A stretch of DNA of 8,875 nt from Candidatus Omnitrophota bacterium (GCA_016206875.1 JACQQR010000135.1:1-8875), one strand, 5' to 3'; shown: positions 1 to 7,168, numbered from the stretch's first letter. Notes: generated by a model not told the origin, from the sequence alone. Translations and numbers: made by a program.

Positions 1-334
1 CCGTTACCGCCGTGCTAATCAATGAATTGGTTTTTAGCTGTCTATGGAAATTAAAAATAAAGAGGCAGAGAATGGTAATCAAAATGATCACCGATTCTCC
101 CTGAAAATAAATAGAAAAAGGCAGCGTGGCGCCGAACACGAGCCCGAGAAACTTGTTAATGAATACGCCTTTTTTTTCGGCAATTTCGTAAAATTCGTAA
201 AGCGCCGCCAGGCTGAATAGTTCCACCACAATAAAGAAAAACCAGTTCGGAGAAAAGAAAATCGTATAGACACAAAATACGATGAGAACAGCCGAGAAAA
301 TCAGGCGATTAGCGAGTGAGGTGGGTTCGTCCAA
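1..334 (-). CDS. cdsA: Phosphatidate cytidylyltransferase, N-terminal part (runs off left edge)
   Basis: CdsA converts phosphatidic acid and CTP to CDP-diacylglycerol, the precursor of bacterial phospholipids, in the inner membrane. The 111 codons present encode a very hydrophobic protein with likely membrane segments at about residues 11-27, 31-46, 62-77 and 81-96. The family-typical stretch ALYEFYEIAEKKG (residues 44-56) follows the second segment. The catalytic signature lies near the C-terminus and is outside the window. There is no ATG in this frame: it opens after a TAG at 364-362, and the best start is TTG at 334-332, preceded by AGAGAG seven bases upstream, giving (M)DEPTSLANRLIFSAVLIV. 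With that start the gene overlaps the end of uppS by 26 bases, implying translational coupling. The uppS-cdsA order is common in bacteria and supports the call. The start is inferred; the family is fairly secure from the sequence pattern plus position. Confidence 0.82.
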   Translation of the reverse strand, partial: MDEPTSLANRLIFSAVLIVFCVYTIFFSPNWFFFIVVELFSLAALYEFYEIAEKKGVFINKFLGLVFGATLPFSIYFQGESVIILITILCLFIFNFHRQLKTNSLISTAVT

Positions 335-1031
335 ATCGGCGCTCTCTTTTTTGATACGCTTCTACCGCTTCAAAAAAATGCTGCTTCCTGAAATCAGGCC
401 AAAGCACATCCGTGACATAAATTTCCGTATACGACATCTGCCAAAGAAGGAAATTGCTGATCCTCATTTCCCCGCTCGTGCGAATCAACAGATCCGGATC
501 CGGAAGCCCTTGCGTGTATAAATGCTCGGAAACAACGGCCTCGGTAATTTCTGAGGTCCGCAGCTGGCCTCGAGCGACTTTTTCCGAAATTTTTTTCACC
601 GCATCAACCAATTCCAGACGCCCGGAATAACTTAAGGCAACGGTAAGGGTTAAGGCCGTGTTGTGTTCTGTTGCCTTAATATTTTTTTCAATTTTTTTTT
701 GAATCTCTTCCGGAAGCATGTCCGTGCGGCCAATGGCCTGAAAACGGATGTTGTTCTTGTGAAGCTCCTCAAACTCTTTATCCAGATAATCGGAAAGAAG
801 GCGCATCAAGAAATTCACCTCTTCTTTGGGGCGATGCCAATTTTCGTTGGAAAACGCGTAGAGCGTAATATAAGGAATTTCAAGCTCATGCGCAGCCCTG
901 AGCACCTCCCGGATGCTTTCTACCCCGGCCCGGTGGCCTTCAATCCGGGGAAGCCTTCTTTGCTCGGCCCAGCGCCCGTTTCCGTCCATAATCACGGCAA
1001 TATGCCTCGGGCGTAACGCGTTTGTCGTCAT
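309..1031 (-). CDS. uppS: Isoprenyl transferase (undecaprenyl diphosphate synthase)
   Basis: UppS is a cytosolic cis-prenyltransferase that adds isopentenyl units to farnesyl diphosphate, making the C55 carrier lipid used for peptidoglycan and O-antigen. The 240 residues match the usual family length. The pyrophosphate-binding motif MDGNGRWA sits at residues 15-22, with Asp16 as the Mg-binding catalytic aspartate. FSNENW is at 60-65 and RTSGEMRISNFLLWQ at 184-198, the latter carrying the arginines and serine that bind isopentenyl diphosphate. YTE (201-203) supplies the usual glutamate. The commonly seen NYGGR is SYSGR here (134-138), a mild variant. The ATG overlaps the purA TGA as ATGA and no Shine-Dalgarno is visible, so translation probably depends on ribosomes finishing purA. 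The end overlaps the inferred cdsA start. Confidence 0.97.
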   Translation of the reverse strand: MTTNALRPRHIAVIMDGNGRWAEQRRLPRIEGHRAGVESIREVLRAAHELEIPYITLYAFSNENWHRPKEEVNFLMRLLSDYLDKEFEELHKNNIRFQAIGRTDMLPEEIQKKIEKNIKATEHNTALTLTVALSYSGRLELVDAVKKISEKVARGQLRTSEITEAVVSEHLYTQGLPDPDLLIRTSGEMRISNFLLWQMSYTEIYVTDVLWPDFRKQHFFEAVEAYQKRERRFGRTHLTR

Positions 1032-2308
1032 GACAGCATCACAGTTTGCGCCCGGTTGGAACCCACGGAAATAATTTTAATGGGCGTTTCCATTAACTGT
1101 TCAATGCGGCGCAGATATTTTTTGGCTGCGGGCGGAAAATCCTGATACCGTTTTAGTCCGGAAATATTCCCGAGCCACCCGCGATGCGATTCATATACGG
1201 GGGAGCACCTTTTCAAAATTTCCACATTGGAAGGAAAATCTTTTAGGATTTTTGATTTGTACCGGTACCCCGTGCAAATTTTTATTTCACGAAGTTCATC
1301 CAGAACATCCAATTTCATAACAGCCAATGAACTGATTCCATTCACCGAAACCGCATGCCGGCCAATCACCGCGTCGAACCATCCGCACCGGCGCGGCCTG
1401 CCCGTGGTAGCTCCGTATTCTTCGCCTTTATCCCGGATTTTTTTTACCAAATCTTCGGGAAACTCCGTGGGAAACGGCCCCTCCCCCACACGCGTGGTGT
1501 AGGCCTTGATGACGCCGACCACTTCATCGATTTGAGTGGGACCGACGCCGGTGCCCGTCAGCGCCCCTCCCGCCGAGGCGTTGGAGGAAGTGACATAGGG
1601 GTACGTGCCGTGATCCACATCCAGCAAAGTCCCTTGCGCCCCTTCAAACAATATTTTTTTTCCGTTACCAATGGCCTTGTTCAAAATCAATGACGTATTT
1701 GCCGCGTAAGGAATCAGGCGCGTCCGGTAGGCCAAATACGGCTTGATGCAGGCAGCCGGTCTCAAGGGCTTATGATGATAAATTTTTGAAAGAATTTTAT
1801 TTTTGATTTCAAGCACATGGCGTAAGCGCTTTTCAAAAAACTGCGGCTCGCCCACTAAATCGGCAACGCGAATTCCGAGCCGCGCCATCTTGTCTTCATA
1901 ACACGGCCCGATGCCGCGCTGTGTGGTGCCGATTTTTTGAGAAGCACCGGACTCCTCGCGTAATGTATCGAACAACCGATGATAGGGGAAAATTAAATGC
2001 GCCTGATCGCTTACAAACAAGCGGCCTTTGACGGAGACCCCTTTCTTCTCGAGTGTTTCTATTTCTTCAAAAAAAGCTTCGGGGTCGAGCACAACGCCGT
2101 TGCCAATCAAACATTTTTTCCCTGAGCGTAAAATTCCGGAGGGGATCAGATGAAGCACGAACTTTTTGTCGGCGTATTTAACCGTATGGCCCGCGTTATT
2201 TCCGCCCTGATAGCGGACAATGTAATCGCTTTTTTCCGTGAGGATATCAATGATTTTGCCTTTGCCCTCATCTCCCCATTGCGCGCCGATCAGTACGATA
2301 TTAGACAT
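1028..2308 (-). CDS. purA: Adenylosuccinate synthetase
   Basis: PurA is the cytosolic enzyme that joins IMP and aspartate using GTP, the first committed step from IMP to AMP. The 426-residue product is full length for bacteria. The GTP-binding loop GDEGKGK is at residues 12-18 with catalytic Asp13, followed by NNAGHTV with catalytic His41. IGTTQRGIGP (127-136) is an IMP-binding segment. EGAQGTLLDVDHGTYPYVTSSN (222-243, spanning 22 residues) is highly diagnostic, as are TTGRPRRCGW (301-310) and the guanine-binding KLDVLD (332-337). Near the C-terminus, SVGSNRAQT stands where many homologues have a TGPxR motif. It begins 14 bases after the serA stop, with a weak AAGG/CAGG upstream, and its stop overlaps the uppS start. 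It is the only purine gene in the window, so its place between serA and uppS looks like operon packing rather than a pathway grouping. Confidence 0.98.
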   Translation of the reverse strand: MSNIVLIGAQWGDEGKGKIIDILTEKSDYIVRYQGGNNAGHTVKYADKKFVLHLIPSGILRSGKKCLIGNGVVLDPEAFFEEIETLEKKGVSVKGRLFVSDQAHLIFPYHRLFDTLREESGASQKIGTTQRGIGPCYEDKMARLGIRVADLVGEPQFFEKRLRHVLEIKNKILSKIYHHKPLRPAACIKPYLAYRTRLIPYAANTSLILNKAIGNGKKILFEGAQGTLLDVDHGTYPYVTSSNASAGGALTGTGVGPTQIDEVVGVIKAYTTRVGEGPFPTEFPEDLVKKIRDKGEEYGATTGRPRRCGWFDAVIGRHAVSVNGISSLAVMKLDVLDELREIKICTGYRYKSKILKDFPSNVEILKRCSPVYESHRGWLGNISGLKRYQDFPPAAKKYLRRIEQLMETPIKIISVGSNRAQTVMLS

Positions 2309-2322
2309 TTGAGGGGCCTGCC

Positions 2323-3918
2323 TTAGAGACGAATGAGTTTTACATCAATAATTTTTGGGGATTTTTTTATTTCTTCAATCACCTTAAGCGGCACTTCCCC
2401 GTCAATATTAATTACGGTAAGCGCCGAGGCGTGATCCTGTCTGCGGCCCAGAGTCATTTCGGCGATATTAATGGAATTTTTACCCAAAACCGTTCCGACT
2501 TCTCCGACCACGCCCGGTTTGTCTTCGTTGACAACCACCAGGAGATTGCCTTTCGGAATGGCGTCCAAAAAGAAGTCGTCAATTTTTACAATTCTCGGAT
2601 CTGACTTTCCGAATAATGTGCCTAAAATCGTGTGCCTTCCTTCCTTAAGCGCCACTTCCAAGGAAACAAAGTTGGCGAAGTCCTCCAAGTGCGAGGTTTT
2701 GCTTTCATTTACGGTAATGCCGCGCTCTTTGGCAATGACCGGAACATTGACATAGTTGACCACCCCTTCGCCGCAAATCGGAACTAAAAGACCTTTGAGC
2801 GCCGCTGACGTCAGCGGGGCGAGCGTATACTGAGTTACTTCCCCGCTATATTTCACGGTGACTTCTTTAATACTGCCTTCAAAAAGCTGCGTGTGCATCA
2901 TGCCGAGTTTCTCCGCCAAATGAATCCAGGGGCGAAGAATATTGAGCGTTTTGGTGTCCAAGGAAGGCATATTGACGGCATTGCGAATCTCACGGCCTTT
3001 GAGCACATCCAGCACCTGTTGGGCCACGGCCACAGAAACATTTTCCTGTGCTTCTTCGGTGGAAGCGCCCAAGTGAGGCGTCACCACAACTTGATCTAAT
3101 GTAAGAAGCGGGTTTTCGGTCGGCGGCTCTTTTTCAAACACGTCTAAGGCCGCGCCTTTTACTTTTCCGGATTTGATGGCATCGTAAAGCGCTTGTTCGT
3201 CAATAATGCCGCCTCGGGCACAATTGACGATGCGCACGCCGCTTTTCATAATCTGAAACGCTTCTCGATCAATCAAATGTTCTGTTTCCCGTGTAAGCGG
3301 CGTGTGAATCGTAATGTAATCAGACTGCGCCAGCACTGTTTTTAAATCACCAAATTCCACATTGGAATCGGATACGCCGTTGGAAGAAATAAAAGGGTCA
3401 AAAACGAGAATTTTCATGCCAAAAGCCATCAACCGTTTGGCCACTTCGCGGCCGATACGTCCGTAGCCGAGAATGCCGATAGTTTTGCCGGCAAGTTCGG
3501 CGCCGATGAACCGATCGCGTTTCCATTCGTTTTTTCGAACAGCGCCGTGGGCCTGAGGGATATTTCGATTTAAGGAAAGAAGCAAACTCAACGTGTGCTC
3601 GCAAGTGGAAATCGTGTTGCCTTCGGGGGTGTTCATTACAATCACCCCCTGCTTGGTGGCGGCTTCCATATCCACATTGTCGACGCCCACACCGGCGCGG
3701 CCAATGACTTTCAATTTTTTCCCCGCCCGGATAATTTCTTTGGTCACCTTGGTGGCGCTGCGCACAAGGAGGGCGTCATAATCGCCGATGATGGCTTGTA
3801 ACTCAGCGGGCGGAAGTTTGGTTTTTACATCCACCCGGATGTCGTTTTCCGACTTCAATAACTGAAGCCCTTTTTCTTCAATAGCATCAGCAACAAGGAT
3901 TTTGATCATTCTTTTCAT
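2323..3918 (-). CDS. serA: D-3-phosphoglycerate dehydrogenase, long (ASB plus ACT) form
   Basis: SerA oxidises 3-phosphoglycerate to 3-phosphohydroxypyruvate with NAD, the first step of serine synthesis. The 531 residues fit the long form of the enzyme. An N-terminal catalytic region contains RAGVGVDN (74-81). The NAD-binding Rossmann motif is GYGRIG (151-156), with Asp174 in the usual place for NAD preference. Catalytic residues are Arg235 (NCARGG), Glu264 (FEKEPP) and His282 (PHLGAS). About residues 325-445 form the allosteric substrate-binding (ASB) domain, and 458-531 form an ACT domain, which in this family often mediates serine feedback. The longest reading starts at 3918. The fourth codon (ATG at 3909-3907, giving MIKILVADAI) better matches homologue starts and has GGA eight bases before it, so the true protein may be three residues shorter. 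A strong hairpin ends only five bases before the first ATG. The adjacent aminotransferase suggests a serine unit. Confidence 0.97.
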   Translation of the reverse strand: MKRMIKILVADAIEEKGLQLLKSENDIRVDVKTKLPPAELQAIIGDYDALLVRSATKVTKEIIRAGKKLKVIGRAGVGVDNVDMEAATKQGVIVMNTPEGNTISTCEHTLSLLLSLNRNIPQAHGAVRKNEWKRDRFIGAELAGKTIGILGYGRIGREVAKRLMAFGMKILVFDPFISSNGVSDSNVEFGDLKTVLAQSDYITIHTPLTRETEHLIDREAFQIMKSGVRIVNCARGGIIDEQALYDAIKSGKVKGAALDVFEKEPPTENPLLTLDQVVVTPHLGASTEEAQENVSVAVAQQVLDVLKGREIRNAVNMPSLDTKTLNILRPWIHLAEKLGMMHTQLFEGSIKEVTVKYSGEVTQYTLAPLTSAALKGLLVPICGEGVVNYVNVPVIAKERGITVNESKTSHLEDFANFVSLEVALKEGRHTILGTLFGKSDPRIVKIDDFFLDAIPKGNLLVVVNEDKPGVVGEVGTVLGKNSINIAEMTLGRRQDHASALTVINIDGEVPLKVIEEIKKSPKIIDVKLIRL

Positions 3919-3923
3919 CCGTA

Positions 3924-3963
3924 GAAGAAGGTGACTGTCACTTTAGTGACTGTCACCTTCTTC
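3924..3963. repeat. Extragenic hairpin A, serA leader side
   Basis: Two 18-base arms (3924-3941 and 3946-3963) are reverse complements except for one central mismatch, around a 4-base loop. The core 3931-3956 consists of two direct copies of the 11-base odd palindrome GTGACTGTCAC separated by TTTA. It sits immediately upstream of serA, and no U-run follows on the transcribed strand, so it is not a standard intrinsic terminator. It looks like a REP-type dispersed palindrome or a structured leader; the role is unknown. Confidence 0.85.
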
Positions 3964-3976
3964 TGAAATAGCACAG

Positions 3977-4012
3977 AAATAGTGACAGTCACTAAAGTGA
4001 CAGTCACTATTT
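3977..4012. repeat. Extragenic hairpin B, overlapping the aminotransferase stop
   Basis: Arms of 16 bases (3977-3992 and 3997-4012) with one central mismatch surround a 4-base loop. The core 3982-4007 is the exact reverse complement of the core of hairpin A (3931-3956), so the two form a 26-bp perfect inverted pair separated by 25 bases. The element covers the TAG stop of the upstream aminotransferase and its final Lys codon, which suggests that the end of that gene was set by insertion of the repeat. On the transcribed strand it could form either two separate hairpins or one long one. Confidence 0.85.
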
Positions 4013-5134
4013 AAATTGTTCCAACGCCTTCGCTGTTTCACATTTATACCCCTGAAGCGCTAAGGCCTCCGCAAAAGCTTGAAAGCCGGCGCGTAGATCT
4101 TCTGAGCGAATATAACCCATATGGGCTATTCGAACAATTCTTCCTTTGAGCTGGTCCTGGCCGCCGGCCAAAGTGACTCCCATTTCATCGCGCAGGGTCT
4201 TCACAAGTTTGGAGCCATCCACTCCCTCGGGCAGCTCGATAGCCGTTACAACATTGCTGGGCGCTTTGGCATAAATCGCAAGCCCCATGGCTTGGGCCGC
4301 CGCGCGCACGGAACCGGCCAATTGCCGGGTACGGGCAATCACTTGCTCGTAACCCTCTTTCTTAAAAACCCGGAGCGCCTCAAGCTGAGCCAGCACTAAA
4401 GAAATAGCCGGGGTAAACGGCACGTCTTCTTCTAGGAGAGATTTCTGATATTTTTTTAAGTCGAGATAAAATTTGGGGAATTTTGATTCTTGGGCCTGGT
4501 TCCAGGCTTTTTTTCCGGCCGCCAAATAGGCCAAACCCGGCGGGATCATCAGCGCTTTTTGTGAGCCCGTAATCACCACGTCCAAACCCCACTCGTCCAT
4601 ACGGCAATCTTCCCCGCCGATTGCGCTGATAGCATCCACCACTAAAAGCGCCTGATGATTTTGTGTGTATTGGGCAATGGTTTTAATATCGGTAAGAACG
4701 GCTGTTGACGTTTCACAAAGCGTGGTAAAAACGCCTTTAATGGCCCGGTTTGCTTCAAGCCGCTTTTTAATTTCCGCAGGATCTACGGCATGACCCCACG
4801 GGACGTGGATGATTTCGGGCTCAAGTGCAAAGGCCTGCGCCATTTTTCCCCAGCGTTCGCCGAATTTACCGCCGTTGACCACAAGAACTTTATCGCCCGG
4901 AGAGAAAAAATTGACTACGGCGGCTTCCATGGCTCCTGTGCCTGAAGCGGAAAGCAGGTACACACTTTCATGTGTCCGGAAAATGTATTTCAGCAATTCA
5001 AACAATTCTTTCAATACAGCACGAAACTGCGGCGTACGGTGATGAAAAATAGGCTCGGCCATCACGCGAAGCGCCTCGGGCAATACCGGCGTAGGGCCCG
5101 GCGTAAGCAAGATATTTGTTTTCATGAGAGTCAT
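4007..5134 (-). CDS. Class V PLP aminotransferase (serine/alanine-glyoxylate type; possible phosphoserine aminotransferase)
   Basis: This is a fold-type I, PLP-dependent aminotransferase of the serine-pyruvate/alanine-glyoxylate family; 375 residues is a typical length. TPGPTPVLPE near the N-terminus is the family opening. SGTGAME (64-70) cups the PLP phosphate and Trp95 lies in the usual stacking region. ETST (141-144), Asp167 in VVDAIS and Lys193 in GSQKALMIPPG mark the PLP pocket; Lys193 should form the Schiff base. Arg335 in VRIAHMG is the likely substrate-carboxylate arginine. Because serA follows directly and no serC is seen, the enzyme may transaminate phosphohydroxypyruvate, but glyoxylate or pyruvate transamination is equally compatible with the motifs. 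The ATG at 5134 has only a weak upstream AAAGA; ATG at 5125 (MKTNILLTPGP) is an alternative start. The last codons lie inside hairpin B. Family call sure, substrate unsure. Confidence 0.93.
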   Translation of the reverse strand: MTLMKTNILLTPGPTPVLPEALRVMAEPIFHHRTPQFRAVLKELFELLKYIFRTHESVYLLSASGTGAMEAAVVNFFSPGDKVLVVNGGKFGERWGKMAQAFALEPEIIHVPWGHAVDPAEIKKRLEANRAIKGVFTTLCETSTAVLTDIKTIAQYTQNHQALLVVDAISAIGGEDCRMDEWGLDVVITGSQKALMIPPGLAYLAAGKKAWNQAQESKFPKFYLDLKKYQKSLLEEDVPFTPAISLVLAQLEALRVFKKEGYEQVIARTRQLAGSVRAAAQAMGLAIYAKAPSNVVTAIELPEGVDGSKLVKTLRDEMGVTLAGGQDQLKGRIVRIAHMGYIRSEDLRAGFQAFAEALALQGYKCETAKALEQFK

Positions 5135-5153
5135 GGTTATCTTTTTAACTTGG

Positions 5154-5188
5154 ATCCCGGATTGCCGCCTTCGGCGGACATCCGGGAT
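5154..5188. repeat. Interrupted palindrome between clpP and the aminotransferase
   Basis: ATCCCGGAT (5154-5162) pairs perfectly with ATCCGGGAT (5180-5188), and CCGCC (5165-5169) pairs with GGCGG (5173-5177) across a TTC loop. A two-base internal mismatch separates the two stems. Short palindromes with GATCCCGGAT-type ends occur as dispersed intergenic repeats in many bacterial genomes, so a mobile or REP-like origin is the likeliest reading. It lies in the untranslated leader of the aminotransferase. Confidence 0.75.
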
Positions 5189-5194
5189 GAGTCA

Positions 5195-5221
5195 ATTGGG
5201 CCTGCCACAGGCAGGCCCAAT
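5195..5221. repeat. Perfect 12-bp hairpin just after the clpP stop
   Basis: The arms at 5195-5206 and 5210-5221 are exact reverse complements (outer half ATTGGGCCTGCC) around a 3-base loop. On the transcribed minus strand the hairpin begins four bases after the clpP TGA and is followed by TGACTC, not a U-run. It is therefore probably not an efficient intrinsic terminator, but it could protect the 3' end of the tig-clpP message or partly uncouple downstream expression. It may equally be another dispersed palindrome. Confidence 0.75.
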
Positions 5222-5224
5222 AGC

Positions 5225-5824
5225 TCACTTCTTCCCGAACACCTTTCCTTCAATCACTTCATCCACAATGCCATATTCTTTGGCTTCTTTGGAGGCCATG
5301 AAATAATCCCGGTCTGTGTCTTTTTCAATTTTTTCAAGCGGCTGGCCCGTATGCTTTTGGAGAACCCGGTTCAATTCTTCCTTCATTTTGAGGATTTCTC
5401 GGGCCTGAATTCCGATGTCGGAAGCGCTTCCCTGAGCGCCGCCCCAGGGCTGGTGAATCATCACACGCGCGTGCGGCAGAGAATAACGCTTACCTTTGGT
5501 TCCCGCGCAAAGAAGCAAGGCGCCCATGCTGGCAGCCTGCCCCACGCAATAAGTGGCGATATCGCATTTTACAAATTGCATCGTGTCGTAAATGGCAAGT
5601 CCTGCGGTGACCGAGCCCCCGGGGCTATTGATATATATATTGATGTCTTTATCCGGGTCATCCATTTGAAGGAAAAGGATTTGGGCAATAATTAAATTAG
5701 AAATGACATCATCGATAGGCGTCCCAATAAATACAATCCTGTCTTTGAGTAAACGGCTGTAAATATCATAAGCCCTTTCCCCGCGACCCGTTTGTTCAAT
5801 CACCATAGGAACTAAGTAACTCAT
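5225..5824 (-). CDS. clpP: ATP-dependent Clp protease proteolytic subunit
   Basis: ClpP forms the tetradecameric serine-protease chamber that degrades proteins unfolded by ClpX or ClpA/ClpC in the cytosol. The 199 residues match a full-length short-leader ClpP. LVPMVIEQTGRGERAYDIYSRLL starts at residue 4 and is near invariant in the family. The catalytic triad is Ser99 in GQAASMGA, His124 in MIHQPWGG and, by alignment with known ClpP, Asp173 in DTDRDYF. INSPGGSVTAG (65-75) forms the oxyanion-side strand. GGAGG at 5835-5831 is a strong ribosome-binding site six bases before the ATG. It follows tig by 27 bases, a common pairing, but the usual next gene clpX is absent here; an aminotransferase follows after two palindromes. 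Confidence 0.98.
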   Translation of the reverse strand: MSYLVPMVIEQTGRGERAYDIYSRLLKDRIVFIGTPIDDVISNLIIAQILFLQMDDPDKDINIYINSPGGSVTAGLAIYDTMQFVKCDIATYCVGQAASMGALLLCAGTKGKRYSLPHARVMIHQPWGGAQGSASDIGIQAREILKMKEELNRVLQKHTGQPLEKIEKDTDRDYFMASKEAKEYGIVDEVIEGKVFGKK

Positions 5825-5851
5825 CTGCGGCCTCCACGATTTATTTAACAG

Positions 5852-7120
5852 TTACAATGATTCAATCTCTGCACTTTGTTTGACGAACTGAAATACCTTC
5901 TCGTTCAATATCCGATCGATGAGCGCTTCCAAGCGTTGTTCGTCCTGAAAATGCTCTTCTATCTTTTCTATTGTTGTATGATTTTGGGCGGCGATACGCT
6001 CCATGCGCTCGCGCATCTCTTGAGTGGTTACCTGAAGCTTTTCCTGATCGGCAATCCGGTTAAAAATAAAACCAAGCCGCACCTGATGCTCTGCCTCTCC
6101 TCTACATTCTTTATGCAAGGCCTCATGCTGCTTTTCGGCTTCTTCTTTCGGATAACCGCGCTGAATCATGCGCTCTATGGCATCGTGCACAAGTTTCTCT
6201 GTCTGCCGCTCAATGGCGCCTCTGGGAACTTCAAAGCGTGTGCTCTCTATCAATGAGTTTAAAATTTCACGTTCAACCTGAGCTTCTTGTTCTCCTTCTT
6301 TTTTTCTCCCAAGATCAGTCCGTACGGCCTCGCGCAAAGCCGCCAAATCGGCATAATCACCGGCCATTTTGGCCAGCTCATCGTTCAGCTCCGGCAAACT
6401 TTTCTGTTTTACATCCTTGATGCGCACCGAAAACCGCGCCTTTTTCCCGCGCATCTGCGGATTGGGATGGTCAAGGGCAATGACCACTTCAAAATTGCGC
6501 TCGGCGCCCGAGGTAACGCCGAGAAGATTTTTTGAAAAATCTCCGAGCGAACTGTGCTCATGCAGGAATATCCATTCGTCTTTGTGCTCTTCTTTGGGTT
6601 TGCCTTCAATTTCCGCTTCGTAATCGGCGATTAAATAATCATCCATGGCGGCTTCCCGCGCGACCGGAACAAAAGAGGCAAATGTTTCACGAATCTTCTC
6701 GAGCATTTCCGTCACTTCTTCTTCCTTGATTTCAAACGGGAGCCTCTTGGCCTTGATACCTTTGTAGTTGGCTAGCCTGATTTCGGGATTGAGCTCAATA
6801 TCTGCTTTAAAATTCAACCGATCCGGAGTGAAATCCAGAGAGGTAATTCTGGGATAAGAAATCATTTCCAGCCTTTCAGCTTCAGAAATCTTCTTTAATG
6901 CGATGGAAAGCAATTTCCGGGTAATTTCCTCTTTCATTTTTTCATGATACTGCCTCTCGAGCACTTCACGAGGCGCCTTGCCGCGGCGGTAGCCCGGAAT
7001 GTTTACATCCTTGGCCAACTCGTCATAACTTTCTTCGGTCACGGCTTCAATCAACTCTTTTTCAATGTTGACCGTGATTTCTTTTTCACAGGGATGGGTG
7101 TCTTTGATTGAATATTCCAT
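5852..7120 (-). CDS. tig: Trigger factor, ribosome-associated chaperone and prolyl isomerase
   Basis: Trigger factor docks at the ribosome exit tunnel and shields nascent chains. At 422 residues the protein has all three parts. The N-terminal ribosome-binding domain carries the signature GYRRGKAP (43-50), equivalent to GFRxGxxP. An FKBP-like PPIase region lies at about 158-240 and begins DDYLIADYEAEIEGK; it is fairly divergent, so isomerase activity is not assured. A long charged helical C-terminal region (about 241-422) forms the cradle arms. The start at 7120 has AGAAGGA a few bases upstream, and that site sits in a small hairpin. The gene follows tRNA-Gly after a pair of 58-bp repeats with terminator-like hairpins and is 27 bases ahead of clpP, so tig-clpP is almost certainly one transcript. 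Confidence 0.96.
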   Translation of the reverse strand: MEYSIKDTHPCEKEITVNIEKELIEAVTEESYDELAKDVNIPGYRRGKAPREVLERQYHEKMKEEITRKLLSIALKKISEAERLEMISYPRITSLDFTPDRLNFKADIELNPEIRLANYKGIKAKRLPFEIKEEEVTEMLEKIRETFASFVPVAREAAMDDYLIADYEAEIEGKPKEEHKDEWIFLHEHSSLGDFSKNLLGVTSGAERNFEVVIALDHPNPQMRGKKARFSVRIKDVKQKSLPELNDELAKMAGDYADLAALREAVRTDLGRKKEGEQEAQVEREILNSLIESTRFEVPRGAIERQTEKLVHDAIERMIQRGYPKEEAEKQHEALHKECRGEAEHQVRLGFIFNRIADQEKLQVTTQEMRERMERIAAQNHTTIEKIEEHFQDEQRLEALIDRILNEKVFQFVKQSAEIESL

Positions 7121-7134
7121 GAGTCCTTCTCATG
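7118..7134 (-). promoter_or_regulatory. Hairpin presenting the tig ribosome-binding site in its loop
   Basis: On the minus strand CATGAG (7134-7129) is exactly complementary to CTCATG (7123-7118), leaving AAGGA (7128-7124) as the loop. The tig ATG is the last three bases of the right arm, so the start codon is paired while the Shine-Dalgarno core is exposed. A 6-bp stem is weak, so any effect on initiation is a hypothesis; the symmetry itself is directly visible. Confidence 0.5.
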
Positions 7135-7139
7135 CGTCT

Positions 7140-7168
7140 AAAAATGGCACCTGCGCTTGTGCGCAGGT
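7140..7168 (-). terminator. Terminator-like hairpin, tig-proximal copy
   Basis: This is an exact second copy of the neighbouring terminator-like structure: stem 7168-7149, spacer GCCA, five T residues at 7144-7140. It lies about 20 bases before the tig start. If active, it would demand a promoter between here and tig, which I do not see; it may therefore only attenuate. Confidence 0.4.

Noticed and set aside
88..273. 61-residue minus-strand frame near the left edge
   Set aside because: It is the wrong frame of the cdsA region; the adjacent frame gives a continuous CdsA-like membrane protein reaching the edge.
282..1016. Plus-strand frames opposite uppS
   Set aside because: They are antisense shadows of uppS with low-complexity Phe/Leu-rich translations and no plausible start context.
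3924..4012. Riboswitch or intrinsic terminator before serA
   Set aside because: There is no U-run after either hairpin and no recognisable aptamer core; the exact mirror symmetry fits a repeat element better.
4970..5695. 241-residue plus-strand open frame
   Set aside because: It is antisense to clpP and the start of the aminotransferase, both certain from catalytic motifs. It has no recognisable domain and passes through the two palindromes.
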